Shown here: piece after piece, positions 17,077 to 26,911 of the stretch
How positions within the stretch are numbered: the stretch's first letter is position 1
Layout: every line of letters begins with the position of its first letter
NCBI RefSeq assembly: GCF_009852415.1
Contig: NZ_WOXS01000002.1
Span: 2,812,501 to 2,876,500, forward strand
DNA: 64,000 nt
From: Streptomyces sp. Tu 3180
GTDB lineage: Bacteria; Actinomycetota; Actinomycetes; Streptomycetales; Streptomycetaceae
Direction: 5' to 3'
Program-made: the position numbers and the translations under genes
The notes under the pieces: generated by a model
The model's input: the letters and a program-made list of their open reading frames with translations, nothing else
Told to the model about the DNA's origin: nothing
Database searches by the model: none

Positions 17077-18042
17077 TCACTCCCCCGCGTAGAAGACGTA
17101 GGAGATGCGGTCGGCCACCGAGTCGGGGACGGCCACGGACTCGTGGGCGGACCGTTCGGCGACCTGGCGCAGCGCTTCCGGGTCCACCTCGGTCTGGTCG
17201 AGGATCACCCGGACGGCGTGCTCGACGGGTAAGAACCGGTTGGGCAGCACCGAGCAGGTCCGGTAGGCGGCGAACGGGTCCGCCCGGGGGTTGAGCCGGA
17301 TCAGCGGGGGCAGTTCGTCCCAGTCCTCCGGGAAGCCGGAGGCGGTGTGCGGCTGGGGTGTGAGGACGGCCTCGCCCCGGTTGCGCAGCAGTCCGAGGCG
17401 GACGAGCTGCCACACCGCCGCGAGGAAGGGGCAGGACCAGGTGCGGTGCCCGTCGGGGGTCTCGCTCCAGAGTTCGACGTCCAGGAAGACCGAGTGGCGG
17501 CGGGCCGCGGTCTCCTTGGGCGGCTGCCAGGCGGTGGCCTTGCGCATCGCCTGCGGGGCGCGCGCGACGGGGCTGCGCTCGCCGTTGGCCAGCCAGCCGG
17601 CCTGGGCGGCCGGCGGGCGGAGGCCGTAGCTGCCGGGCGGCGGTTCCTCGACGAGGCGGCCGGCCACCGCCTCGGCGACCGGCACCTTGCCGGCGTCCGC
17701 GCAGCCGGACTCGCGGGCCAGGTAGTCGACGGTCACTCCGGCCCGCTCGGCCTCCGCCAGCAGCAGCGGGACGAGTTCGGCGGGGCTGGAGAACCGGGTG
17801 AAGTAGTCGTCGATCAGGAAGCAGGTGCTGACCCGGGGGCGTCTGCCGCCGGCCCGGTCGGCCGCCGCGGCGCGCGCCGCCTCCGCCCAGGGGCGGACCC
17901 GGTCGAAGTGGCGCCGCAGGTGCCCGGGGCCGCGCTCGAAGTCCTCCATGTACAAGTGGCCCAGCTCCAGGGAGAGGTGGGACAGCGGCACCGCCTGGGT
18001 CCGTGGTTCGGCGGTGGTCTCGCGGAACACCGCTTCCGTCAT
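17077..18042 (-). CDS. SCO2522-family protein, function unknown
   Basis: A 321-residue protein beginning MTEAVFRETTAEPR. Its ATG overlaps the stop of the P-loop gene (ATGA), which fixes the start although the frame is open to 18165. Conserved-looking segments are LSHLSLELGHLYMEDF, VSTCFLIDDYFTRFSSPAEL and FLDVELWSETPDGHRTWSCPFLAA. The middle resembles a Rossmann-like strand-turn (CFLIDDYF). No transmembrane segment. Probably a structural or accessory partner of the neighbouring NTPase. Confidence 0.75.
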   Translation of the reverse strand: MTEAVFRETTAEPRTQAVPLSHLSLELGHLYMEDFERGPGHLRRHFDRVRPWAEAARAAAADRAGGRRPRVSTCFLIDDYFTRFSSPAELVPLLLAEAERAGVTVDYLARESGCADAGKVPVAEAVAGRLVEEPPPGSYGLRPPAAQAGWLANGERSPVARAPQAMRKATAWQPPKETAARRHSVFLDVELWSETPDGHRTWSCPFLAAVWQLVRLGLLRNRGEAVLTPQPHTASGFPEDWDELPPLIRLNPRADPFAAYRTCSVLPNRFLPVEHAVRVILDQTEVDPEALRQVAERSAHESVAVPDSVADRISYVFYAGE

Positions 18043-18956
18043 GGCCGCCCCCAGTGGGATTCGTCGGTCAGGCGCCGGGCGATCTCCTCCAGCGCCTCCA
18101 GGGTCTCCTTGTTGGCGATCTGGGTGGCGAGCACGTCCTCCTCGGTGATCAGCTGTTCGCGCCACTGCAGGATGGGCTCCAGCGGTACGACGCCGAGGAC
18201 GACGCTGTCACCGATGCGGTGCTCGGCGGCGAGCCGGCGCAGGGACTCGTCGCAGGACTGCATCCAGGCGGCCTGGGCGGGCGAGCCCTGGGCCCACAGC
18301 GGCGACTCGGGATCGGGCACGGCGGCCCGGACGAGGCGGATGTTGTCCCGCAGGGTCTGCTCGTCGTGCCCGCGGTCGATCCCGCTCCTGATGATGCCGT
18401 TCTCCTTGTGGACGAGTCCGGAGGCGGCGATCACGTGCTGCCGGGTCCAGCGGTGGAAGACGAGCCAGCGGAAGGGGACGTAGCGCATCCGGGGGTGGGC
18501 CGTCGCCGCCAGGACCATGTCCACGGCGTAGCTGCGGCCGGCGCTCAGGTCCACCACGATGAGGTCGAACTCGCCGTTGAGCCGCAGCAGGAGGTCGACG
18601 CACCGCTCCAGGGCGTCCTCGTCGGTGGCGAACTCGCCGCCGCCGGCGTCGCCGGGGAGGAGGACCAGGCGGCCGGCCTGGTTGGGCCGGGCGCGCAGCA
18701 GGGGGTGCTCGGTCTGCCGCCAGACGTCGATCCTGGCCGGTTCGGTGACGTCGCCCTCGAGGTAGGAGTGCAGGCCCCGCTCCTCGGTGCCGCGCATCGC
18801 GTCGGGGACGTCGAAGACGGCGGCGGCGGTCGGTGAGCCGAAGTCGAAGTCGACGTACGCCACGTGATCGCCGGAGAGGGCCCGCTGGTAGGCCAGGTTG
18901 GCGCTGGTCACCGAGCGGCCCGTGCCTCCTTTGTCGGAGGCGGCGAAGACGAGCAC
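18039..18956 (-). CDS. SCO2523-family ParA/MinD-like protein with variant P-loop
   Basis: A 305-residue protein of the deviant Walker A (ParA/MinD) fold. It opens with LVFAASDKGGTGRS: the first (intermonomer) lysine of KGGxGK is present but the invariant P-loop lysine is arginine. YVDFDFGSPTAAAVFDVP matches the Walker A' / first Asp region, and LIVVDLSAGRS stands where MinD-like proteins have DxPxG. Nucleotide binding is likely, hydrolysis doubtful. GTG start at 18956, three bases after the upstream gene; its stop overlaps the next start. It could act as a positioning or scaffold switch. Confidence 0.8.
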   Translation of the reverse strand: MLVFAASDKGGTGRSVTSANLAYQRALSGDHVAYVDFDFGSPTAAAVFDVPDAMRGTEERGLHSYLEGDVTEPARIDVWRQTEHPLLRARPNQAGRLVLLPGDAGGGEFATDEDALERCVDLLLRLNGEFDLIVVDLSAGRSYAVDMVLAATAHPRMRYVPFRWLVFHRWTRQHVIAASGLVHKENGIIRSGIDRGHDEQTLRDNIRLVRAAVPDPESPLWAQGSPAQAAWMQSCDESLRRLAAEHRIGDSVVLGVVPLEPILQWREQLITEEDVLATQIANKETLEALEEIARRLTDESHWGRP

Positions 18957-18959
18957 GGC

Positions 18960-20804
18960 TCACACCTCCTGGGTGGCGGCGTCCCGGGCCTGGGCCAGGG
19001 TGTCGAGTTCCCGGAGCACGGGCAGGGCCAGGGCGAAGGCGGTGGCGGGCCGGTCGTCGACCAGGCTGCGGGCGTGCTCCAGGCGGCTTTCTATGCTCCG
19101 CATGGCCCGTCCCCGGTTCCCGTCGGCGGTGACGGAGGCCTCCATCTGCTCCTTGCCGAACAGGTGGGTGGCCTCGCTGAGCAGTTCCCGGGCCAGCTGG
19201 GCGAGTTCGGGACTGCGGATCGGCTGCTGCTCGTACAGGTTGCGGGCGGCGACCAGGCACTCGGTGACGCGTTCGGTGATGCTCCAGGACAGGCGCGGGT
19301 TGAGGCCGCGCGCGTCCGGGTAGACGGCGCGCGCGTTGTCCCAGAGGCCGGCGCCCACGCCCTCCTCGATCCGCCGCTCCCACAGGTGCTCGAACGTCTG
19401 CTCGGCGAGGCGCAGCAGGCGGTCCTGGGCCTCGATGTTCCGGGAGAGTTCGGCGAGTTGGATGCTCCGCTTGAGCAGCTGGGCCGAGAAGTCGGTCATC
19501 CGCCACTGCAGCAGCGTCCCGGAGCGCTCGGAACCGGCGAGCGGCATGAGGACGCCCGGGTCGTGCAGTCCGACGGCGGGGTCGTTCCGCGTCATCCGGC
19601 TGGTGACCCGGCCGCGGTCGGCGAGGCGCTCCATGATGGCGACGGTGCGGGTGAGGTCGTCGTCGGTGGCCTTCCGGCGGACCAGGTCGTGCACGAGGAT
19701 GGCCGCGACGGTCAGGGAGAAGTACTCCGACTCCAGCCGCAGGCCGGTGGTCTGCCAGGGGAGGTCCTCCAGGGGCCAGCGCTCGCTGCCGAAACGGGCG
19801 ACGGCCGACCAGTACTGCTGGCTGAGTTCCCAGCGGAGGCGTAACGCCTCGGCGAGTTTCTGCTGGTCGGCGTCCAGCAGGCCGAGGGTGAGGGTGCGGT
19901 CGGAGAAGAGGTCCTGGATGCCGTCCAGGGCGACCACGGTGAAGTACACGTAGGGCAGCCGGTCGGCGATGCCGTCGGGCTGGCCGGGGACCGGGACGTC
20001 CAGGTCGGTGATCTTCGGCGCGTCCTTCACCACGCCCCAGGCCCAGCCGCACTCGAAGAGCTGGCTCTCGTCCCGGATGCTCTCGTCGACCTGGATGCCG
20101 CGGCTGAGGCTCTCGATGATCGTGGCGCGCAGCGGGCGGAACCGGCGGGAGAACTGCTGGAGCACCGCCCGGTCGGACTGTCTGTTCTGCCCGATGACCT
20201 GGATCAGCCGCCGGCCCTGCTCGGACTCGGCGTCGAAGACGTTGACGGTGAAGGAGCGCAGCAGGCTGACCATCGCGGAGGTCAGGCGCGTGTTGGTGGC
20301 CTCCCTCAGCTCGCCGAGCGCCTTGCGCACCTCGGGGCGGGTGGTGCTGCTCTCGTAGACCTTGAGGAACCCGAGGGTCGCCAGGCAGAGCGTGACGGAC
20401 ATGGAGTAGGAGTCGACCACTCCCAGCTTGCCCTGCTCGTAGGTGAGTTCCTGGCCGGGGTCGACCGGCTTGAAGTACGGTCCGCCGGCGAAGGTGGGGC
20501 TGTCGTCCGGCCCGGTGTAGGTGCGCATGAACTGGGTCAGCGCGGTGATCAGGTTGGGGGGGATCTCCAGCCGGCTGCCGACCCGCTCCAGCGCGCGCAG
20601 CACGTCCCGCTCGGTGGTGTCCGGCTGGTCGAGGCGGAACGCGGGGACCTCGGTGGCGGGGTACAGCAGACAGAGCAGCCGCTCGGCGTCCGCGACGCTG
20701 CTCAACCCGTCGGTGTCCCCCCAGACGAGTTTCCCGTCGTCGAACATCTGGCGGGCCGCGGCCCGCCAGACGTCCAGCAGGTGCTGGCGTGGCTTGATCT
20801 GCAT
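18960..20804 (-). CDS. SCO2524-family protein, function unknown
   Basis: A 614-residue, largely helical soluble protein starting MQIKPRQHLLDVWRAAARQM (ATG at 20804 after GAGGGG). It lacks membrane segments and known catalytic motifs. Recognisable blocks are GGPYFKPVDPGQELTYEQGKLGVVDSYSMSVTLCLATLG, split by short loops, and GVGAGLWDNARAVYP with SWSITERVTECLVAA near the end. The length and helix content suggest a scaffold or an all-alpha fold. It lies between the methyltransferase and the P-loop gene, with a 3-bp gap to the latter. Confidence 0.77.
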   Translation of the reverse strand: MQIKPRQHLLDVWRAAARQMFDDGKLVWGDTDGLSSVADAERLLCLLYPATEVPAFRLDQPDTTERDVLRALERVGSRLEIPPNLITALTQFMRTYTGPDDSPTFAGGPYFKPVDPGQELTYEQGKLGVVDSYSMSVTLCLATLGFLKVYESSTTRPEVRKALGELREATNTRLTSAMVSLLRSFTVNVFDAESEQGRRLIQVIGQNRQSDRAVLQQFSRRFRPLRATIIESLSRGIQVDESIRDESQLFECGWAWGVVKDAPKITDLDVPVPGQPDGIADRLPYVYFTVVALDGIQDLFSDRTLTLGLLDADQQKLAEALRLRWELSQQYWSAVARFGSERWPLEDLPWQTTGLRLESEYFSLTVAAILVHDLVRRKATDDDLTRTVAIMERLADRGRVTSRMTRNDPAVGLHDPGVLMPLAGSERSGTLLQWRMTDFSAQLLKRSIQLAELSRNIEAQDRLLRLAEQTFEHLWERRIEEGVGAGLWDNARAVYPDARGLNPRLSWSITERVTECLVAARNLYEQQPIRSPELAQLARELLSEATHLFGKEQMEASVTADGNRGRAMRSIESRLEHARSLVDDRPATAFALALPVLRELDTLAQARDAATQEV

Positions 20805-20859
20805 CCCCGTACCCCTCGTACAGATCCGGTTGCCCTGTGTTCCGTCATGGTCCCCGTTC

Positions 20860-21612
20860 CTACGGGGCCGCAATCGCCGCGTTGCGCCGCCCCAGCGCGA
20901 GGATCATCCCCTCGTGTCCCGGCCGCACCATGTGGTGCAGATCGTGGATCTCCAGCTCGGCGGTGAAGTGCTCCAGATTCTCACGGACCCGGTCCTCGTT
21001 CACCCGGTAGGCCGGATACCGGTGGTCGCCGACCTGGTATCCGACCGACTCCTTCATGAACGCGGCGGCGAACGGGGCCCCTTCGTTCAGCACGTCCATG
21101 AAGCACCGCACGCCCCGCCGGAACTCCTCGGGGCACTCGGACATGGAGTCGGCGACGAAGAACATCGTCCCGATGTCCCAGCGCCGCTGCCCGTCGAGGT
21201 CGAGCAGGTTGGCCCGCTCCACGCGGACGATCTCGCCGAACCGGCCCCTCGGTTCGACGTCGCGGTAGGCGGGGGCCTCGCGCAGCACCTCCCAGAAGGC
21301 GTCCCAGGCCGGGTCGTAGCCCTCGGGGGACGCCTGCCGCTCCAGGTACTCGATGTTCGGACGCGCGTACTCGAGCAGCAGGATCTTCTCGCACCAGGGG
21401 AGCATGGACAGGGCGGGATAGAGGTTCGCCCCGGCGCCGACGTCGACACCGCGCACCGAGTCCGGGACGCCCCGGGCGAAGCAGCGGGTGAAGTAGTCGC
21501 GCATCAACCGCACGATCAGCAGGTCGACCTCGAGCGGGGTCCGGTAGTTGAGGTCGACGTACACCTCTGGATCGAACTTCGACCACGGTGCGTCGGCGTT
21601 GCGATCCATCAT
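20860..21612 (-). CDS. SCO2525-family SAM-dependent methyltransferase
   Basis: A 250-residue class I methyltransferase, first gene of the block. SAM motif I is VRGVDVGAGANLYPALSMLP (residues about 48-67), followed by the acidic loop LLLEYARPNIEYLE and a post-I region ANLLDLDGQRRWDIGTMFFVADSMSE. The overall look is of the NNMT/PNMT/TEMT small-molecule N-methyltransferases. Two ATGs (21612 and 21609) follow a weak GGCAGGG site. The substrate is unknown; tight linkage to four proteins of unknown function suggests a dedicated partner or metabolite. Confidence 0.8.
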   Translation of the reverse strand: MMDRNADAPWSKFDPEVYVDLNYRTPLEVDLLIVRLMRDYFTRCFARGVPDSVRGVDVGAGANLYPALSMLPWCEKILLLEYARPNIEYLERQASPEGYDPAWDAFWEVLREAPAYRDVEPRGRFGEIVRVERANLLDLDGQRRWDIGTMFFVADSMSECPEEFRRGVRCFMDVLNEGAPFAAAFMKESVGYQVGDHRYPAYRVNEDRVRENLEHFTAELEIHDLHHMVRPGHEGMILALGRRNAAIAAP

Positions 21613-21948
21613 CACCCTGCCGTATTCCCTCGCGCATCGGACAAGACCGTGTGCCCTGTCTGCGCGCCGTCGTGGACGCGGCAGGTGAAGCGGCATCTCC
21701 GGTGCTCGCACCGTAGGCGGACACGGCACGCGGAGACAGCCAGGAACACGCCAGTCCTCATGGAGCGGGCGCACGCCAGGCGCACGTCAGCATATCCCCG
21801 CACACGCGAACTCGCCCTTGCGAGGGGAGAGTTGGGCGCTCACTCTAGCCAGGAGCAGTCACCGGCCGCCACCGGACGTCTCATTCCTCCGGGTGAACGG
21901 GCCGGTGCCTGTCGTGTTGACGTCCGCACGTCCCGACTGGGGGGTGGC
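21613..21948. other. Divergent intergenic region
   Basis: Separates the minus-strand methyltransferase block from the plus-strand acetyltransferase and should hold both promoters. A TTGACG around 21916 could be a -35 for the acetyltransferase. A 63-codon minus-strand frame (21612-21803) has poor codon bias and no recognisable content. I see no strong inverted repeat. Confidence 0.5.
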
Positions 21949-22497
21949 ATGACCGCCGAACCGCTGGAGCGCGCCCTGGACCGCCACGAGCACCTGCCGG
22001 GAACGGCACCGTTCCCGGGCCCGCGGCACCTGGTCCTACGGGCGGCACGGGAGTCCGATCTGCCCGAACTGCGGCGGCTCGACGTGGAGGTCTTCCAGGA
22101 GGTCGCCTATCCGGCGTTCCTGCTGCGCCAGCTCTACGACATGTACGCCGAGCACTTCCTGGTCCTCGACGAGGGCGAGGGCCGCCTGCGCGGCTACGTC
22201 CTGGCCGCCACCACGGCGCTCAACCGCGACAGCTGGATCCTCGGCCTGTGCGTGACCGAGGACCGCCGCCGGCACGGACTGGGCCGGGAGCTGATGGTGG
22301 AGGTCCTGGCGCGGCTGCACCGCAGCGGGATCGAACAGGTCCGGCTGACCGTGGAACCCGCCAACCGTGCCGCGATCCTGCTGTACCGCTCCCTGGGCTT
22401 CCGTCCCGAGCAGCCGGACGCGGGCCTGCGCCGGGACTACTTCGGCCCCGGCGAGGACCGCCAGGTCATGCACCTGGAACTGCCCCGGCCGCACTGA
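21949..22497 (+). CDS. GNAT-family N-acetyltransferase
   Basis: A 182-residue enzyme transferring an acyl group from CoA to an amine. The N-terminal strand LVLRAARESDLPELRRLD, motif A LGLCVTEDRRRHGLGRELM (R-x-x-G-x-G pyrophosphate loop) and motif B VEPANRAAILLYRSLGF are clear. The substrate is not identifiable; the closest pattern is RimI-like. The ATG at 21949 follows a TGGGGGGTGG stretch. Monocistronic, convergent with the TerB-like gene. Confidence 0.88.
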   Translation: MTAEPLERALDRHEHLPGTAPFPGPRHLVLRAARESDLPELRRLDVEVFQEVAYPAFLLRQLYDMYAEHFLVLDEGEGRLRGYVLAATTALNRDSWILGLCVTEDRRRHGLGRELMVEVLARLHRSGIEQVRLTVEPANRAAILLYRSLGFRPEQPDAGLRRDYFGPGEDRQVMHLELPRPH

Positions 22498-22503
22498 ACC
22501 GCT

Positions 22504-22529
22504 CCCCCGTCCGGCAGGACGGCAGGGGG
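22504..22529. terminator. Terminator between convergent genes
   Basis: CCGTCC/GGACGG with flanking C5 and G5 tracts forms a strong stem just after the acetyltransferase stop. Confidence 0.55.
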
Positions 22530-22554
22530 CCGGGGGGGCCGGGGGGCCGGGCGG

Positions 22555-23256
22555 TCAGGACGGCGTCCGTGCCGCCGCCAGCAGGCGGGTCACGTCGTCG
22601 GAGCAGATGGTGAGGGCCGCGCCCACGGTGGCCAGGGTGTCGCGCTCGGCGGGGGTGTAGGGGCCGTCGGCGAGGGCGATGCGGGCGCCCTGGAGGAGGA
22701 TCGACTCGCGGCCGGGGGCGGCGAGGTGCGGGGCCAGCGGGTCCAGCGCCTCGTGCAGCTCGATGGCGAGGCCGGCCGCGCAGGGTCCTCCGGTGAACCG
22801 GCCGGTGTCCGCCTCCAGCGCCTCGACGAGCGCGGCCAGCTGTTCCTCCGTGCAGTCGTCGAAGCCGGCCGCGCGCACGGCGGCCACGGCCGTCTCCAGC
22901 GACGCGCGCGAGCAGGCGCCGCCCGCGGCCAGCACCGCGAGGGCGACGGTGTGCACGGCGTCACGGAGCATCGCGGAGAAGCGGGTGGTGGTGGGGTGGT
23001 CCAGGACGTCGGTGCCGAAGTGGTGGCGGCAGGCCGCGCATTCGACGACCGGCCCGGTCCCTCCGCGCGGCAGCACGGGGACGCCGAGGAGGGCGAAGCG
23101 GCGCTGCCCGGTCAGCCGCTGGTAGTTGCGGTCGCCGCCGCAGCCGGGGCAGAAGAACTCGCCGTCCCCGACGGACGTCCAGGTCGTCCGGGTGCCCATC
23201 AGGCGCGACAGTCTGGTGGCAGCGGCACGGCCGTTGGTTCCCCGTCCTGGCAGCAC
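22555..23256 (-). CDS. TerB-like protein with N-terminal zinc ribbon
   Basis: A 233-residue protein. A zinc ribbon comes first (FFCPGCGGDRNYQ ... VVECAACRHHFG, residues about 35-80), then a helical TerB-type domain (SAMLRDAVHTVALAVLAAGGACSRA ... ILLQGARIALADGPYTPAERDTL) holding the acidic helix pairs of that family. GTG at 23256, with GGAGGT 5-10 bases upstream. TerB domains are linked to stress and phage responses and to metal binding, but no other ter genes are nearby. It lies downstream of leuA on the same strand, separated by a terminator. Confidence 0.8.
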   Translation of the reverse strand: MLPGRGTNGRAAATRLSRLMGTRTTWTSVGDGEFFCPGCGGDRNYQRLTGQRRFALLGVPVLPRGGTGPVVECAACRHHFGTDVLDHPTTTRFSAMLRDAVHTVALAVLAAGGACSRASLETAVAAVRAAGFDDCTEEQLAALVEALEADTGRFTGGPCAAGLAIELHEALDPLAPHLAAPGRESILLQGARIALADGPYTPAERDTLATVGAALTICSDDVTRLLAAARTPS

Positions 23257-23384
23257 GTCGCACCTCCATAACGCCGCAGCACCATCGCCGCGCACGCGTG
23301 ATGTTAGCCACATCCACGAGGCGGAGTCAGTACCCGGGACGAGACCTCTCCGTGACCTGCACAGCATTTGGCCGGTATGCGACG

Positions 23385-23418
23385 GGGCCCCGCCCGCCCG
23401 AAAAGGCGGACGGAGCCC
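23385..23418 (-). terminator. leuA terminator
   Basis: A GC-rich stem formed by 23385-23400 and 23405-23418 around an AAAA loop, about 25 bases past the leuA stop. Confidence 0.65.
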
Positions 23419-23440
23419 TCAAACCCCACGAAAAGGCTGC

Positions 23441-25302
<1,862 letters not shown>

Positions 25303-25493
25303 GATGCTCCGCAGCTTAACCGAGACGTCCACCGTGCGAGGGTCCGTATCAGTATGCGGGACCGGCGGGAGGAACGGGACAAAAAGTGCCGTATACCACT
25401 GGGAGAGGGAGCCGGAGGCGCGGTGACCGGAGATTTCACCAATCATGATTGCACCCGGTGACATGCGCGTCACACAATGCGATGGTGCCGGAC

Positions 25494-26567
25494 ATGACCA
25501 GCCACGGGGGCTTCGAGCCCGTCTTCTGCACCATCGTCCCGCCGCACGTCCTCGACCGGCTCGCGCAGGCCGACGACCCCGTCCTCGCCGGGCCGGCGCG
25601 CCGGACCCTCCAGCGCGACGCCTACGAGCGCACCCGGCGCCGCCTGACCACGGTCGTCGGCGCCCCCGCCGCCGCCCCGCACGCCGCCGAGGCCGAGCCC
25701 GGCAAGCCGCGGCGCACCGTGTACGACGCCGGGCACGGCACCGACCTGCCGGGCGAGAAGGCGCGCGGCGAGGGCGAGGAGCCCGGCCGGGACGCCACCG
25801 TCAACCGCGCGTACGCCGGTCTGGGCGCCACGTTCGAGCTGTTCCTCAAGGCCTACGCCCGCGACTCGATCGACGGCAAGGGGCTGCCGCTGGACGCCAC
25901 CGTGCACTACGACCGCGAGTACAACAACGCCTTCTGGAACGGCGAGCAGATGGTCTTCGGCGACGGGGACGGGGAGATCTTCCTCGACTTCACCCTCCCC
26001 ATCGACGTCATCGGCCACGAACTCGCCCACGGGGTCACGCAGTACACCGCGAACCTGACGTACTTCGGCCAGCCCGGCGCGCTCAACGAGTCCGTGTCGG
26101 ACGTCTTCGGCGCCCTCGTCAAGCAGTACGCGCTCGGCCAGACCGCCGACGAGGCCGACTGGCTGATCGGCGCGGGCCTGCTCGCCCCGCGCGTCACGGG
26201 CAAGGCGCTGCGCTCCATGAAGGAGCCGGGCACGGCGTACGACGACGACGTCCTCGGCAAGGACCCGCAGCCCGCGACCATGGACGACTACGTCCGCACC
26301 GGACGTGACAACGGCGGCGTCCACATCAACTCGGGCATCCCCAACCACGCCTTCTACCTGGCGGCCACCACCCTCGGCGGGCACGCCTGGGAGCGGGCGG
26401 GACAGGTCTGGTACGACGTCCTCACGGGCGGCGAGCTGGAGCAGGACGCGCAGTTCACCGACTTCGCGACGCTCACGGTGGAGGCGGCCCGCGCCCGGTA
26501 CGGGGAGGGCGAGGAACTGCTGGCGGTGACCAAGGCGTGGGAACGGGTGGGGGTGCGCACGTCGTAG
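25494..26567 (+). CDS. Protealysin-like M4 (thermolysin family) metalloprotease
   Basis: A 357-residue zinc endopeptidase without a signal peptide. The short propeptide starts CTIVPPHVLDRLAQ, the protealysin-type N-terminal region, followed by the M4 domain: VIGHELAHGVTQYTA (zinc ligands and catalytic Glu), NESVSDVFG (third ligand Glu) and GGVHINSGIPNHAFYL (catalytic His region). The ATG at 25494 is chosen as in related proteins; 25482 is an in-frame alternative. TTGCAC-N18-CACAAT (25449-25478) may be its promoter. The next gene encodes an emfourin-like inhibitor. Confidence 0.92.
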   Translation: MTSHGGFEPVFCTIVPPHVLDRLAQADDPVLAGPARRTLQRDAYERTRRRLTTVVGAPAAAPHAAEAEPGKPRRTVYDAGHGTDLPGEKARGEGEEPGRDATVNRAYAGLGATFELFLKAYARDSIDGKGLPLDATVHYDREYNNAFWNGEQMVFGDGDGEIFLDFTLPIDVIGHELAHGVTQYTANLTYFGQPGALNESVSDVFGALVKQYALGQTADEADWLIGAGLLAPRVTGKALRSMKEPGTAYDDDVLGKDPQPATMDDYVRTGRDNGGVHINSGIPNHAFYLAATTLGGHAWERAGQVWYDVLTGGELEQDAQFTDFATLTVEAARARYGEGEELLAVTKAWERVGVRTS

Positions 26568-26587
26568 TTCCGTACTAGACACGGACC

Positions 26588-26854
26588 ATGCGCATTCAGG
26601 TGAGACGCACCGGCGGGTTCGCGGGGATCGAGCGGCGGGCCGAGGTGGACACCTCGGGCCGGGCCGACGCGCACGAGTGGCACGCCCTGGCCGAGCGGGC
26701 CCTGGCCGCCGGCCGGAGCACCCCGCCGGCCGGGGTCCCGGACGGGTTCGGCTACCGGATCACGGTCGACGGGACGTCCGTGTACTGCGCGGACCCCCGG
26801 CTGACCCAGGAGCAGCGGGAGCTGATCAGGAGGGTGCTGAAGGAGGGCGCGTAA
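26588..26854 (+). CDS. Emfourin-like inhibitor of the M4 protease
   Basis: An 88-residue protein (MRIQVRRTGGFAGIERRAEVD ...) ending KEGA. The opening RRTGGFAGI, the middle WHALAERALAA and the end QRELIRRVLKEG agree with my memory of the emfourin (M4in) family, the protein inhibitors encoded beside protealysin in Serratia. It starts 20 bp after the protease stop, on the same strand. Reading the pair as enzyme plus cognate intracellular inhibitor is inference from family and position. Confidence 0.75.
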   Translation: MRIQVRRTGGFAGIERRAEVDTSGRADAHEWHALAERALAAGRSTPPAGVPDGFGYRITVDGTSVYCADPRLTQEQRELIRRVLKEGA

Positions 26855-26911
26855 CCCTCCTTTGCGGCAGGGGCGTTGACTCGCCCGGCCCGGGTGCCGA
26901 TGATCCGGCCC

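Noticed and set aside
21612..21803. 63-codon minus-strand frame before the methyltransferase
   Set aside because: Cys/Arg-rich, with irregular codon positions and no ribosome site; it lies in the expected promoter region.
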